From contig NZ_BPQJ01000010.1 of the NCBI RefSeq assembly GCF_022179185.1, positions 124,001 through 188,000 of the forward strand: a stretch of DNA of 64,000 nucleotides. The letters are read 5' to 3'. Below the pieces are notes generated by a model. The model searched no databases. It was not told the origin of the DNA and saw nothing but the letters and a program-made list of their open reading frames with translations. The stretch comes from Methylobacterium frigidaeris (GTDB lineage Bacteria > Pseudomonadota > Alphaproteobacteria > Rhizobiales > Beijerinckiaceae). This document shows positions 33,770-44,100 of the stretch, piece after piece (positions within the stretch are counted from its first letter, which is position 1; each line of letters opens with the position of its first letter). A program made the position numbers and the translations under genes.

Positions 33770-35155
33770 TTGCGAAACCTGCTCAGGCCGGCCCCGACCC
33801 TCGCCGGGACGCTGCCGACGCCCCGGCGGGCCTGGCGCCGTCTCGGCCGCCTGATCGGCGACCGGCTGCCGAAGGGGCTCTACGCCCGCTCGCTCATCAT
33901 CATCATCGCCCCGATGGTGCTGCTGCAATCGGTGATCGCCTACACCTTCATGGAGCGGCACTGGCAGCTGGTGACGCGGCGCCTCTCGGCCGCGGTGACC
34001 GCCGACGTCGCGGCGCTGATCGACATCTACGAGAGCTATCCGCAGGACAAGGGCTCCGAGACCCTGGAGCGGATCGCCAGCGAGCGCCTGAACCTCGACA
34101 TCGACATCTTGGAGGGCGCCAGCCTGCCGGCGCCGGGTCCGCGGCCGTTCTTCTCGCTCCTCGACGAGGCCCTGTCCGACGAGATCCGCCGCCAGATCGC
34201 CCGGCCGTTCTGGATCGACACCGTCGGACGCTCCAGCCTGATCGAGATCCGGGTCGAGATCCCCGGCGGGGTGATGCGGGTGATCGCGAGGCGCAGCCAG
34301 GCCTACGCCTCGAACTCGCACATCTTCCTGCTCTGGATGGGCGGCTCCTCGATGGTGCTGCTCGGTGTCGCGATCCTGTTCCTGCGCAACCAGATCCGGC
34401 CGATCCTGCGGCTGGCCGACGTCGCCGAGAGCTTCGGCAAGGGCCGCGAGCTGGATTTCCGCCCCCGCGGCGCCCGCGAGGTCCGCAAGGCCGGCCACGC
34501 CTTCATCGAGATGAAGCGGCGCATCGAGCGGGCGATGGAGCAGCGCACCACGATGCTCAACGGGGTGAGCCACGACCTGCGCACCATCATCACCCGCTTC
34601 CGGCTCTCCCTGGTGCTCCTGCCGCAGACCCCCGAGATCGACGACCTGCAGCGCGACGTGGACGAGATGAGCCGGATGCTCGAGGCCTATCTCGCCTTCG
34701 CCAAGGGCGATTCCGGCGAGCCGGCCGCGGCCATCGACCTGCGCGCGCTGCTCGAGGACGTGCGCACCGACGTGGAGCGCCTGGGCGGCCACGTCTCGGA
34801 GGTGACGCTGGAGGGCCAGCCGACCGTGACGGTCAGGCCCGACGCGTTCCGGCGCTGCCTGTTCAACCTCGCCGCCAACGCCGCCCGCTACGGCGACACC
34901 ATCGCGATCACCGCCCGCCAGGAGGCGCGCTGGCTCGCCGTCTCGATCGACGACGACGGCCCGGGCATCCCGCCCGAGCAGCGCGAGGAGGTGTTCAAGC
35001 CCTTCGTGCGCCTCGACGACGCCCGCCAGGATGCCGGCGGCTCAGGGCTCGGCCTCGCCATCGCCCTCGACATCGCCCGGGCGCATGGCGGCGACGTGGC
35101 ACTGCACGATTCTCCGCTGGGGGGTCTCAGGGCGACGGTGCGGGTGCCGGCGTAA
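33770..35155 (+). CDS. EnvZ-like membrane sensor histidine kinase
   Basis: 461-residue kinase. Transmembrane helices near residues 41-60 (LIIIIAPMVLLQSVIAYTF) and 185-206 enclose a ~125-residue periplasmic domain. HAMP follows, then the H-box NGVSHDLRTIITRFRLSLVL with His268; the usual Pro after LRT is Ile, as in other alphaproteobacterial EnvZ-like kinases. N-box FNLAANAARYG, G1 DDDGPGIPP, G2 GGSGLGLAIALDI. It starts at TTG 33770 with CCGGAGG 6 bp before. Partner of the preceding OmpR-type regulator. Confidence 0.9.
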   Translation: MRNLLRPAPTLAGTLPTPRRAWRRLGRLIGDRLPKGLYARSLIIIIAPMVLLQSVIAYTFMERHWQLVTRRLSAAVTADVAALIDIYESYPQDKGSETLERIASERLNLDIDILEGASLPAPGPRPFFSLLDEALSDEIRRQIARPFWIDTVGRSSLIEIRVEIPGGVMRVIARRSQAYASNSHIFLLWMGGSSMVLLGVAILFLRNQIRPILRLADVAESFGKGRELDFRPRGAREVRKAGHAFIEMKRRIERAMEQRTTMLNGVSHDLRTIITRFRLSLVLLPQTPEIDDLQRDVDEMSRMLEAYLAFAKGDSGEPAAAIDLRALLEDVRTDVERLGGHVSEVTLEGQPTVTVRPDAFRRCLFNLAANAARYGDTIAITARQEARWLAVSIDDDGPGIPPEQREEVFKPFVRLDDARQDAGGSGLGLAIALDIARAHGGDVALHDSPLGGLRATVRVPA

Positions 35156-35172
35156 GGAACGGACGGGCCGGC

Positions 35173-35215
35173 TTGCGATCGTCCAGATCTGGACTATATC
35201 TTGATCCAGACTGGA
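35173..35215 (+). promoter_or_regulatory. parS-res promoter with two operator palindromes
   Basis: A -35 TTGCGA (35173-35178) and -10 TATATC (35195-35200), spaced 16 bp, precede the antitoxin gene by 24 bp. TCCAGATCTGGA (35182-35193) is a perfect palindrome inside the spacer and TCCAGACTGGA (35205-35215) a second one just after the -10. Paired sites around the promoter are typical of toxin-antitoxin autoregulation. Confidence 0.65.
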
Positions 35216-35223
35216 GTGAGGCC

Positions 35224-35751
35224 ATGGTCACCGCCCTTGTCCGGCCAATGCCGGCGCTCGATGCAGGACCGGCACGTCTCGACGCGAACCGTTTCTCGGC
35301 CGCGAACCGGCGCCGCCTGAGCGGGCCGGCCCTGCGGACCTTCACGGCCATCGCCGACCTGTGGCGGCTCGATGAGGGGGAGCGCCTGCTGGTCCTCGGC
35401 CTGCCGTCGCGCTCGACCTATTACGGCTGGCTCAAGGCCGCGCGGGAGCACCAGGACGTCACGCTCGGCGTCGATGTCCTGACGCGGATCTCGGCCGTGC
35501 TCGGCATCCACCAGGCCTTGGGCGTCTTGCACGCCGACGAGCAGGATGGGATCGCCTGGCTGCGGCGGCCGCATCAGGCGCCCTTGTTCGGCGGGCAGCC
35601 GCCGCTCGCCCTGGTGACGGGCGGGACGCAGGATGGGCTCATGGCCGTGCGCCGGTTCCTGGATGCCGCCCGCGGCGGCCTCTTCCTGGCGCCAAACGCG
35701 GTCGACCGCGACGCTCAGGCCGCCACCGACGCCGACATCGTCCTCGCGTGA
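35224..35751 (+). CDS. ParS/Xre/MbcA-type antitoxin
   Basis: 175-residue antitoxin of the RES toxin-antitoxin class. The N-terminal half holds an HTH-like region (NRRRLSGPALRTFTAIADLW, RLDEGERLLVLGLPSRSTYY); the C-terminal half is the DUF2384 toxin-binding domain (LTRISAVLGIHQALGVLHAD, DGIAWLRRPHQAPLFGGQPP, LMAVRRFLDAARGG). The toxin start overlaps the antitoxin stop by 4 bp, the usual order with antitoxin first. The antitoxin would neutralise the toxin active site and repress the shared promoter. ATG 35224 follows GGAGTGAGG. Confidence 0.88.
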   Translation: MVTALVRPMPALDAGPARLDANRFSAANRRRLSGPALRTFTAIADLWRLDEGERLLVLGLPSRSTYYGWLKAAREHQDVTLGVDVLTRISAVLGIHQALGVLHADEQDGIAWLRRPHQAPLFGGQPPLALVTGGTQDGLMAVRRFLDAARGGLFLAPNAVDRDAQAATDADIVLA

Positions 35752-36416
35752 CCGACGCCCCGGCGCCGCACCCGACCTACCGGCTGATCCCCTCGCGCTT
35801 TCCGCCGATCGGCCTGTTCGACACCGTCGCGACCGCCGCCGACCTCGCGGCGGTGATGGATCTCGCCGGCTGGACCAACGACCGCCTGGTGGCGGAGCGG
35901 CTGGCCCGGCTGCCCGAAGCGGACTGGGTCTACGGAAGGCCCAATGCCAGCATCGTCATGGCGTCGTTCCTGCACGTGGCGCCCGGCGGCATGCGCTTCA
36001 ACGGCGGCGATCTCGGCGCCTGGTACGCCGCCGCGTCCTTGCGCACGGCGGTGGCCGAGGTCGGGCACCATCTGCGCCGCGAGGCGGTCGCGACGGGACT
36101 GCCCGCAGTGACGCGGACCTACCGCGCCTATACCGCCCGGCTCGAGGGACGCTACCGCGACCTGCGCGGGGCGGTCCCGCCCGATCCGCCGGGGATCCTC
36201 GACCCGCAGGATCATGCCGCGTCGCAACGTTTCGGCGAGGCCGTGCGGGCGGCCGGCGGGCACGGCATCCTGTATGACAGCCTGCGGCATGTCGGCGGCG
36301 TGAACGCCGTTGCCTACCGGACCCGCAGCATCCTGGATGTCACCCAGGGGGATCACTACGCGGTGACCGTGCAGGCCGCGGCCTCGCGGATCGAGGCGCG
36401 CCGCATCGCGCCCTGA
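35748..36416 (+). CDS. RES-domain toxin (NAD+-targeting)
   Basis: 222-residue RES-family toxin. The conserved polar residues occur in order: Arg in YRLIPSRFPPIGLFD, the RFNGGDLGAWYAAASLRTAV block with Glu in AEVGHH, and Ser in LYDSLRHVGG. Characterised family members degrade NAD+ (for example M. tuberculosis MbcT) or ADP-ribosylate proteins (ParT). It starts at GTG 35748. Immediately downstream lies nadQ and the NAD synthesis operon, a striking functional neighbour. Intact, so probably active. Confidence 0.87.
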   Translation: MTDAPAPHPTYRLIPSRFPPIGLFDTVATAADLAAVMDLAGWTNDRLVAERLARLPEADWVYGRPNASIVMASFLHVAPGGMRFNGGDLGAWYAAASLRTAVAEVGHHLRREAVATGLPAVTRTYRAYTARLEGRYRDLRGAVPPDPPGILDPQDHAASQRFGEAVRAAGGHGILYDSLRHVGGVNAVAYRTRSILDVTQGDHYAVTVQAAASRIEARRIAP

Positions 36417-36619
36417 GGCGCCGATGGTCGATGGCCCGTCGGTGCCTCGTCCTTCCAGGTCACCCAACGCGATGCAGGGTGCCGGAGGAACACCGGCCAT
36501 CCCCTCACGAGGTTGCGCTTCACGGAAGAGGCGAGCGCTCGCTGGCGCGAAGCCCTGACAAAACCCTGGCCGCCACCGCCGGGCATGCTAAGCCCCCGCC
36601 GGATCGGGAGGAACGGGCG

Positions 36620-37582
36620 ATGAGAGAGGCGGAACCGCGTGCGGCAGCACCCCTGGTCGGCCTCGCCGCGGCGATCCTGGCGGCGACCCTGGACGAGCCG
36701 CGGGTGCTCACCGTGCCGGTGGCGGGCCAGCCCGAAGGCCGGGGCGAGGGCCTGCCGGCCGGTCCGCTGGAGCCGGCGCACCCGACCCTGGAGCGGGGCC
36801 TGCGCGCCTGGGTCGAGCGCCAGACCGGCCAGAGCCTCGGCTATGTCGAGCAGCTCTACACCTTCGGCGACCGCAACCGCCGGCCGGGGGGCGAGGGAGC
36901 AGGAGGCAAGGGGAATGGCGGCCAGCACGCCCTCTCGGTCGCCTACCTGGCCCTGGTGCGGGAGGCGCGGCCCGCGGCCGATTCGGCCTGGCAGAGCTGG
37001 TACCGCTACTTCCCCTACGAGGATCGGCGGGCGGGCCGGCCGCCCTCCCTCGACGCACTCACCGCCCGGCTCGAGGCCTGGGCCGAGGCCGCCCCGAACC
37101 CCGAGGAGCGGCGACGCCGCGGCGACCGGATCGGCCTGACCTTCGGGGCGGCCGGGAGCGGCTGGAACGAGGAGCGAGTGCTGGAGCGCTACGAACTCCT
37201 GTTCGAGGCCGGCCTGGTGCCGGAGGCGGGCGCGCCCGACTCTCTCGCCGGCCAGGCCATGGCCGTCGACCATCGCCGCATGCTCGCCACCGCCCTCGGG
37301 CGCCTGCGCGGCAAGATCAAGTACCGGCCCGTCGTCTTCGAGCTGATGCCGCCGGTCTTCACCCTGGGCCAGCTCCAGCGCGTGGTCGAGGCCCTGTCCG
37401 GCATCCTCCTGCACAAGCAGAACTTCCGCCGCCTCGTCGCCCAGCAGGGCCTCGTCGAGGAGACCGACGCCGTCACCGCCGAGACCGGCGGACGGCCCGC
37501 CCGGCTGATGCGCTTCCGCCGCGAGGTGCTGCTGGAGCGCCCCGCCCCGGGCTTGCGGCTGCCGTCGAGCCGGGCGGGCTGA
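36620..37582 (+). CDS. nadQ: NadQ-type transcriptional regulator of NAD synthesis
   Basis: 320-residue protein resembling the COG4111 family: a Nudix-like N-terminal domain (VSVAYLALVREARPAADSAW, SWYRYFPYEDRRAGRPPSLD) followed by an NrtR-like winged helix (FTLGQLQRVVEALSGILLHK, NFRRLVAQQGLVEETD, RPARLMRFRREVL). In alphaproteobacteria this protein, NadQ, was predicted by comparative genomics to control nadABC. ATG 36620 has GGGAGGAA upstream. It lies directly before nadA, whose promoter carries a matching dyad. Catalytic Nudix residues appear degenerate, consistent with a sensor role. Confidence 0.8.
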   Translation: MREAEPRAAAPLVGLAAAILAATLDEPRVLTVPVAGQPEGRGEGLPAGPLEPAHPTLERGLRAWVERQTGQSLGYVEQLYTFGDRNRRPGGEGAGGKGNGGQHALSVAYLALVREARPAADSAWQSWYRYFPYEDRRAGRPPSLDALTARLEAWAEAAPNPEERRRRGDRIGLTFGAAGSGWNEERVLERYELLFEAGLVPEAGAPDSLAGQAMAVDHRRMLATALGRLRGKIKYRPVVFELMPPVFTLGQLQRVVEALSGILLHKQNFRRLVAQQGLVEETDAVTAETGGRPARLMRFRREVLLERPAPGLRLPSSRAG

Positions 37583-37682
37583 CGCGCCGGCTTACGATCG
37601 ATCTGCGGCGCCCTGCCGCACTTATGCTCAGATCCAACATATCTGGACAGGCTGGAATCCGGAGATTAGCCTAGCCGGGTAA

Positions 37683-37699
37683 ATGCTCATTTTGAGCAT
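37683..37699 (+). promoter_or_regulatory. NadQ-type operator upstream of nadA
   Basis: Perfect dyad ATGCTCA-TTT-TGAGCAT, 17 bp before the nadA ATG. A half-site TATGCTCA (37623-37630) lies 60 bp upstream. The sequence agrees with the TGCTCA/TGAGCA motif I recall for NadQ sites in Rhizobiales, and nadQ is the preceding gene. Confidence 0.75.
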
Positions 37700-37715
37700 A
37701 TATCGGGAGGCGAGA

Positions 37716-38717
37716 ATGGACGCGGCATCCCTCGACCGGAGTCAGGTCCTGTCCCAGGCGGAGCTCTACGCGCGGGTGCGCCACCACGTGCCGGCGATCG
37801 AGTGGCCGGCCCTCGCCGCGGACGTGGCGGCGATCCAGGCGCTGAAGCGCGAACGCAACGCCGTGGTGCTGGCGCATAACTACCAAGCGCCGGAGATCTT
37901 CCACACCGTGGCGGACATCGTCGGCGACAGCTTGGCGCTGGCCCGAGAGGCGGCCCGCACCGATGCCGACGTGATCGTGCTCGCGGGCGTGCACTTCATG
38001 GCGGAGACCGCCAAGATCCTGAACCCGGGCAAGACCGTGCTGATCCCCGATCCGGCGGCCGGCTGCTCGCTGGCCGACTCGATCACCGCCGCCGACGTGC
38101 GAGATCTGCGCCGCCGCCACCCCGGCGTGCCGGTGGTCACCTACGTCAACACCTCCGCCGCCGTGAAGGCGGAATCGGACCTCTGCTGCACCTCGGGCAA
38201 CGCCAAGGCCGTGGTCGAATCCCTCGGCGCGAAGCGGGTGCTGATGATCCCGGACGAGTACCTGGCCCAGAACGTCCAGGCCGAGCTGCCGGGGATCGAG
38301 ATCCTGACCTGGGCCGGCCATTGCGAGGTGCACGAGCGCTTCACGGCAGAGGACATCCGCGAGGCCCGGCAGGCCTATCCGGGCGTGACGGTGCTGGCCC
38401 ATCCCGAATGCCCGCCCGCCGTGGTGGCGGAGGCCGATTTCTCCGGCTCGACAGCGGCGATGCAGGATTACGTCGAGACGCGCCGGCCGGCGCAGGTGGT
38501 GATGATCACCGAATGCGCGATGGCCGACAACCTGGCCTTGCGCAATCCGGACGTGGCCTTCGTCAAGCCGTGCAACCTCTGCCCGCACATGAAGCGGATC
38601 AGCCTCGCGAAGATCCGGCGCAGCCTGGAGACCCTGACCCACGAGGTCACGGTGCCGGACGACCTGATCGCCCCGGCCCGGCGCGCGGTCGAGCGCATGC
38701 TGGCGGTGCGGCCATGA
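37716..38717 (+). CDS. nadA: quinolinate synthase NadA
   Basis: 333-residue NadA, which condenses iminoaspartate with dihydroxyacetone phosphate to quinolinate using a [4Fe-4S] cluster. Signatures include [20 protein letters not shown], the [13 protein letters not shown] cysteine, [28 protein letters not shown] 37716 follows GGGAGG and is preferred over an in-frame ATG inside the operator. The stop overlaps nadB (ATGA), and nadB overlaps nadC, so nadABC is a tightly coupled operon under NadQ. Confidence 0.96.
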   Translation: MDAASLDRSQVLSQAELYARVRHHVPAIEWPALAADVAAIQALKRERNAVVLAHNYQAPEIFHTVADIVGDSLALAREAARTDADVIVLAGVHFMAETAKILNPGKTVLIPDPAAGCSLADSITAADVRDLRRRHPGVPVVTYVNTSAAVKAESDLCCTSGNAKAVVESLGAKRVLMIPDEYLAQNVQAELPGIEILTWAGHCEVHERFTAEDIREARQAYPGVTVLAHPECPPAVVAEADFSGSTAAMQDYVETRRPAQVVMITECAMADNLALRNPDVAFVKPCNLCPHMKRISLAKIRRSLETLTHEVTVPDDLIAPARRAVERMLAVRP

Positions 38718-40243
38718 GACCGGACATGAGCCCGAATCCTGTCATCGTGGTCGGGGCCGGCGTCGCCGGCCTCGCCACGGCCCTGCGCCTCGCGCCGCTC
38801 CCCGTCACGCTGCTCAGCGCCGCCCCCATCGGCGAGGAGACCGCGACCGCCTGGGCGCAGGGCGGCATCGCGGCGGCGATCGGGACGGACGACGACCCGG
38901 CCCTGCACGCCGCCGACACGCTTAGCGCCGGCGCGGGCCTGAGCGATCCCGAGGTGGCACGGCGCGTCGCCGAGGCCGGCCCCGGCCTGGTGGATTGGCT
39001 CTGCGGGCTCGGCCTCGCCTTCGACCGCAAGCCCGACGGCGCCCTGGCGCTGGGCCTGGAGGCGGCCCATGGCCGGCGCCGGATCGTGAAGGCGGGGGGC
39101 GACGCCACCGGCGCGGCCGTGTTGCGGACCCTCACCCGGGCGGCTTCGTCCTGCCCGTCGGTGACGGTCGTGGTCGGGCGGGCGACGGCCCTGGTGCAGG
39201 ACGGCGAGGGCCGGGTGACCGGCCTCGTCGCCCGGACCGACCGGGGCAGCGTCGCCCTGCCGGCACGGGCGGTGGTGCTGGCGACCGGCGGCCTCGGCGG
39301 GCTCTACCGCTCGACGACGAACCCGGCCGGCGCGGTCGGCTCCGGCCTCGTCCTGGCGGCGCGGGCGGGGGCGGTGATGCGCGACGTCGAGTTCGTGCAG
39401 TTCCACCCGACCGCGATCGCGATTCCGACGGACGGCCCCCTGCCGCTCGCCACCGAGGCCCTGCGCGGTGAGGGCGCGATCCTGATCGACGCGGCCGGCG
39501 GCCGGGTGATGGCGGGCATCGCCGGGGCGGAACTCGCGCCCCGCGACGTGGTCGCCCGGGCCATCGCGCTCCGCACGAATCGGGGCGAGGCGGTCTTCCT
39601 CGATGCGCGCCGCCTCGACGTGGCGCGCCGCTTCCCGACCGTGACCGCTTTCTGCCGCGCCGCCGGGCTCGATCCGGCGGCAGCGCCGATCCCGGTGCGG
39701 CCGGCCGCCCATTACCACATGGGCGGGATCCGGGTGGACGGCTGCGGGCGCAGCTCGCTGCCCGGCCTCTGGGCCTGCGGCGAGGTCGCCGCGACCGGTC
39801 TGCACGGGGCGAACCGCCTCGCCAGCAACTCGCTTCTCGAGGCGATGGCCTTCGCGGACTGGATCGCGGCGGACATCCGGAGCATGCAGGCGCGCGCCGC
39901 CGGCCCGGGCCACGCCCCGGACGCGACCTCCGCCCCGGAGGCGCTGCCGGAGATCCGCGCCCTGATGGAGGCGGAGGTCGGGCTGGTGCGCCACGCCGCC
40001 GGGCTCGCCGATGCGGTCTTGCGCCTCGCCGCGCTCGCGCGGGCCGTCTCGGCGGAGGCCGTCGCGGGCCTCCTCGTGGCCGCCGCCGCCCTCGGACGGT
40101 GCGAGAGCCGCGGTGCCCATTGGCGGGCCGACCATCCCGAGCAGCGCCCGCCTCGGGCGACCGAGATCACCCTGGCCCAGGCCTTCGCCGTCGCGGAGAC
40201 CGCCGGCGCTTCCCTGCCATCCTCCCTCGAGGCAACCCGATGA
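38714..40243 (+). CDS. nadB: L-aspartate oxidase NadB
   Basis: 509-residue FAD flavoprotein oxidising aspartate to iminoaspartate. FAD-binding [15 protein letters not shown] at the N terminus, [40 protein letters not shown], then [22 protein letters not shown] and [20 protein letters not shown] all match the family. The C-terminal helical domain is shorter than in E. coli. ATG 38714 overlaps the nadA stop; an ATG 12 bp downstream ([12 protein letters not shown]) is an alternative. It overlaps nadC by 4 bp. Confidence 0.95.
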   Translation: MRPDMSPNPVIVVGAGVAGLATALRLAPLPVTLLSAAPIGEETATAWAQGGIAAAIGTDDDPALHAADTLSAGAGLSDPEVARRVAEAGPGLVDWLCGLGLAFDRKPDGALALGLEAAHGRRRIVKAGGDATGAAVLRTLTRAASSCPSVTVVVGRATALVQDGEGRVTGLVARTDRGSVALPARAVVLATGGLGGLYRSTTNPAGAVGSGLVLAARAGAVMRDVEFVQFHPTAIAIPTDGPLPLATEALRGEGAILIDAAGGRVMAGIAGAELAPRDVVARAIALRTNRGEAVFLDARRLDVARRFPTVTAFCRAAGLDPAAAPIPVRPAAHYHMGGIRVDGCGRSSLPGLWACGEVAATGLHGANRLASNSLLEAMAFADWIAADIRSMQARAAGPGHAPDATSAPEALPEIRALMEAEVGLVRHAAGLADAVLRLAALARAVSAEAVAGLLVAAAALGRCESRGAHWRADHPEQRPPRATEITLAQAFAVAETAGASLPSSLEATR

Positions 40244-41103
40244 CCGACTTGCCGATCCTCCCGCCCCTGCCCCGCCTGCTGGTCGAGCCGGTCGTGCGGG
40301 CCGCTCTCCTCGAAGATCTCGGCCGCGCCGGCGACCTCACCACCGACAGCATCGTCCCGGCCGAGGCCCGCTTCTCGGGCGCCATCGTCTCCCGCCAGGC
40401 CGGTACGGTGGCGGGCATGCAGGCCGCAGCGCTCGCCTTCGAACTCCTCGATCCGGCGGTGACGGTGCGGGTCCTGCGTCCGGACGGCAGCGCGATCGCC
40501 CCCGGCGAGGCGGTGATCGCCCTCGATGGCCCGGCCCGGGCGATCCTCTCGGCCGAGCGCGTCGCGCTCAACCTGCTCTGCCGCTTGTCGGGCGTCGCCA
40601 CCGCGACCGCCTCGCTGGTCGGGGCCGCACGGCCGCACGGAAAGGCCCGCATCGTCTGCACCCGCAAGACGACGCCGGGCCTGCGGGCCCTGGAGAAGCA
40701 CGCGGTCCGCGCCGGCGGCGGGGCGAACCACCGCTTCGGCCTCGACGACGCGGTGCTGATCAAGGACAACCACGTGGCGGTGGCGGGCGGCGTCGCCCCG
40801 GCGGTGCGGCGCGCCCGGGCCGGGATCGGTCACCTCGTGAAGGTCGAGGTCGAGGTCGACACCCTGGCGCAGCTCGAGGAGGCCCTGGCGGTCGGCGCCG
40901 ACGCGGTGCTCCTCGACAACATGACTCCGGAGACCCTGCGCCGGGCGGTGGCAATGATCGACGGGCGGGCGGTGAGCGAGGCCTCGGGCCGCATCACCCG
41001 CGAGACGGTCGGCGCCGTCGCGGCCTCGGGCGTCGACCTGATCTCGACCGGCTGGATCACCCACAGCGCCCCGATCGTCGATCTGGGCCTCGACGTGGCG
41101 TGA
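40240..41103 (+). CDS. nadC: quinolinate phosphoribosyltransferase NadC
   Basis: 287-residue NadC, which converts quinolinate and PRPP to nicotinate mononucleotide. Blocks: [93 protein letters not shown] and VLLDNMTPE. All binding Arg/Lys/His residues of the family are present. Last gene of nadABC. It converges on the NRPS gene with a 24-bp gap and no evident terminator. Confidence 0.96.
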   Translation: MTDLPILPPLPRLLVEPVVRAALLEDLGRAGDLTTDSIVPAEARFSGAIVSRQAGTVAGMQAAALAFELLDPAVTVRVLRPDGSAIAPGEAVIALDGPARAILSAERVALNLLCRLSGVATATASLVGAARPHGKARIVCTRKTTPGLRALEKHAVRAGGGANHRFGLDDAVLIKDNHVAVAGGVAPAVRRARAGIGHLVKVEVEVDTLAQLEEALAVGADAVLLDNMTPETLRRAVAMIDGRAVSEASGRITRETVGAVAASGVDLISTGWITHSAPIVDLGLDVA

Positions 41104-41127
41104 CGCCACGGTCGGCGGCCATCGGTG

Positions 41128-44100
41128 TCAAGCCCCCAGGCACCCGCCGAGCAGGGCCTGAACCTGCGCCAGGTGCGGCGGGTGGAACATCGAATAGTGG
41201 TCGCCGCCGACCTCGTGGAGCACGAAGCGGCCGCGGGTGAACCGGCGAAAGCCGGCCATCCCGGCCCGTGGATCGGCCCCGGTCGCCTCGATGCAGGTGA
41301 TCGGCCCGTTCAGGACGCCCTGGAGGTCATCCCGGCGGGCGAGGCCGTGGTGGTGCTGCGCCAGCCGCTCGATGCGGGCGAGGTCGGCCTCCGGGAGCGC
41401 GTCCATGACGGCGAGCACGCGCCCCCAATAGGGCCGGGTGCGCAGGGCGGCGAAGCCGGCCGCCGGGGCGTCGGCCTCGTCGGGGCCCCGGTCCGGCCGC
41501 GGCGGCGCGCCGTCGAGGAGGATCAGCGCGACGGCGCGCCCCTCGGATTCGAGCTGCAACCCGGTCGCCAGGGCGAGCACGGCCCCGAACGACCAGCCGA
41601 CGAGCGTCACCGGCCGCGCATCGAGTTGCGGCCGCAGCATCGCGGCGAAGATCCGGCCGTACTGCGTCAGGCTCCCGGCGAAGGGCGCGTCGCGGTCGAA
41701 GCCTGGCGCCTGGAGGCCGAGGCACGCGATGTCGGTACGAAGCGGCTGGAGCAGCTCGCGATAGACCGTCGCGGTGCCGAGGGCCGGGGGCAGGAAGCCC
41801 GCGACGGGAGCCCCTGCCGCCCCGCGCCGCAAGGGGATCAGGCCGTCCGACGATGGGCCTCCCGCCGACAGATGGGCCGCCAGCCCCCGGATCGTCGGAT
41901 GGTCGAACAGGCTGCGCAGGGCGAGCGGCCGGCCGGTGGCGGCCTGCACCTTGGCGGCGATCAGGATCGCCTTCAGGCTGTGGCCGCCGAGGGCGAAGAA
42001 GTCATCGTCGAGGCCGATCCCCTCGAGGAACAGCACCTCCTTCCAGATCTCGCGCAGGCGCCGCTCGGTCTCGGTGGCGGGCTCGTCACCGATCGGCGCG
42101 GCGATCGCGGGCCGGTGATGGCGCTGGAGCGCCGCGCGGTCGAGCTTGCCGTTGGGCGTGAGCGGAAAGCGCGAGACGGGGAAGAACCGGGCCGGCAGCA
42201 TCGCGGGCGGGAGGAGCCGGGCCAGCGCGGCGCGCAAGGCGGCGGGGGCCAAGGTGACGTGGGTCGGGGCGGCGCCCTCGGCCGGGACGAGGTAGGCGAC
42301 GAGCTCCGTTCCGCCGCCCCGGGTCTCGGCGAGGATGGCGGCGTCGCTCACCCCGTCGAGGGTGCGCAGGGCGGCCTCGACCTCCTTCAGCGACACCCGG
42401 TGGCCGCGCACCTTGACCTGGTCGTCGGTGCGGCCGAGGAATTCGAGGCTGCCGTCCGCGAGCCAGCGGACCCGGTCGCCGGTGCGGTAGACCCGCAAGT
42501 TACCATCCAAGCCCCCCGCGCCCGGAAGCACCGTGAAGCGGGCGGCGTCCGTCGGCGCGGCGTTCACGTAGCCCTGCGCCACCCCCTCGCCGCCGACCAG
42601 CAATTCGCCGACGAGCCCGGCGGGCACCGGCCGCAAGGTGGGATCCGTCACGAAGACCCGGGCGCCGGCGATCGGCCGGCCGATCCGCTGCGGTCCCGCG
42701 CCAACCTGCGCCAGGTCGTCGAGCGGGCCGGCGGCGCAGCCGATGGTGGTCTCGGTCGGGCCGTAATGGTTGAAGAGCCGTAAATGCGGGCACAGGGCCC
42801 GCACCCGCTGGAGCAGGCCGAAATTCTGCGGCTCGCCGCCGAGCAGCAGGAGCCGCAGCGGAACTGCGCCGAGCCGCGCCTCGCCCTCCGGCCCCGCGAG
42901 GAGCAGGCCGAGATAGGACGGCGTCGCCTTGAGGACCGTGATCCCGTGCGCCGCCAGGCGATCGAGGACGAGGCCGGGGTCGCGCCGCTCGTCCTCGCCG
43001 AGGAGCGAGACGCAGCCCCCGCCGAGGAGGGCGCCGAACAGGCCGGTATAGCCGAGGTCGAAAGCCGGCGAGGTGACCAGCATCGTCCGTAGGCCCTCGC
43101 CGGCCTCCGGCAGGGTGTTGAACCAGCGCGCGTAGTTGGCGAGCGCCCGCTGCCCGACCCGCACCCCCTTGGGCAGGCCGGTCGTTCCGGAGGTGTAGAT
43201 GATGTAGGCGGTCGGATCGGTGCCGGCGCCGGGCAGCGTCCCGGGGGCCGGGTCGGCGTCGCGCTCCGCCTGCGCCAGGGGAACGACCGGGACGGCGAGG
43301 TCGGGGAGGTTGCCCGGATCGCGGTTCGTCAGCACGACGCGGGCGCCGCTGTCACGCAGGATGTGGGCGATGCGGGCGACGGGATGGTCGGGCTCGACTG
43401 GCACGAAGGGACAGCCGAGGAGGAGGCAGGCCATCATCGCGACGACCATCCGGTCGTCGGCCTCGGCCAGCAGCATCACCGGCTCGCTCGGGCCGATGCC
43501 GGCCGCGCGGTGGAGCCAGCCCGCCAGCCGGACGGCCCGGTCGGCGAGCGCCGCGTAGTCGACGATCCGCTCGGCCACCCGCAGGGCGGGGGCATCGGCG
43601 CGGGACCGGGCCAGGGCGGGCCAGGTGGCGGCGACCGGCTCGGCCGGCGCCGCGGGGGCGCCGCGCCCCCAGGCGAGGACCCGCGCCGCCTCCTCGGCGT
43701 CGAGCAGCGTGAGGGCGTCGAGGGCGGTGTCGGGCGCGTCGGCGGCCTGGGCGGCGAGGGTGAGGAACCAGCGGCCGAGCCGCGCCACCGCCTCGGGATC
43801 GACCCGGACCGCGTTGAAGCCGAAGACCATCCGCGTCTCGGCGCCCGGTAGGGCCATCACGCCGAAATCGTAGCTGTTGGTCTGGAACGGCTGCACGTCG
43901 TGGATCGTGACGCCCGGCGCCAGAACCTGGGCCTCGCCCTTGAAGCCCTCGTCGAGGGGATAGTTCTCGTAGACGAAGGAGTGGCCGATCAGCCCGGAGC
44001 GGGGCGTACTGACTCCCTGGATCTCGGCGAGCGGGCAATGCACCCGGGCGAGCCGCTCGACGCTCTCGCGCTGGGCTGAGCGCAGCAGGTCGGCGAGGCT

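Noticed and set aside
33697..35223. Long plus-strand frame upstream of, and in frame with, the antitoxin
   Set aside because: It overlaps the sensor kinase in another frame; only the part from ATG 35224 has promoter, ribosome-binding site and family similarity.
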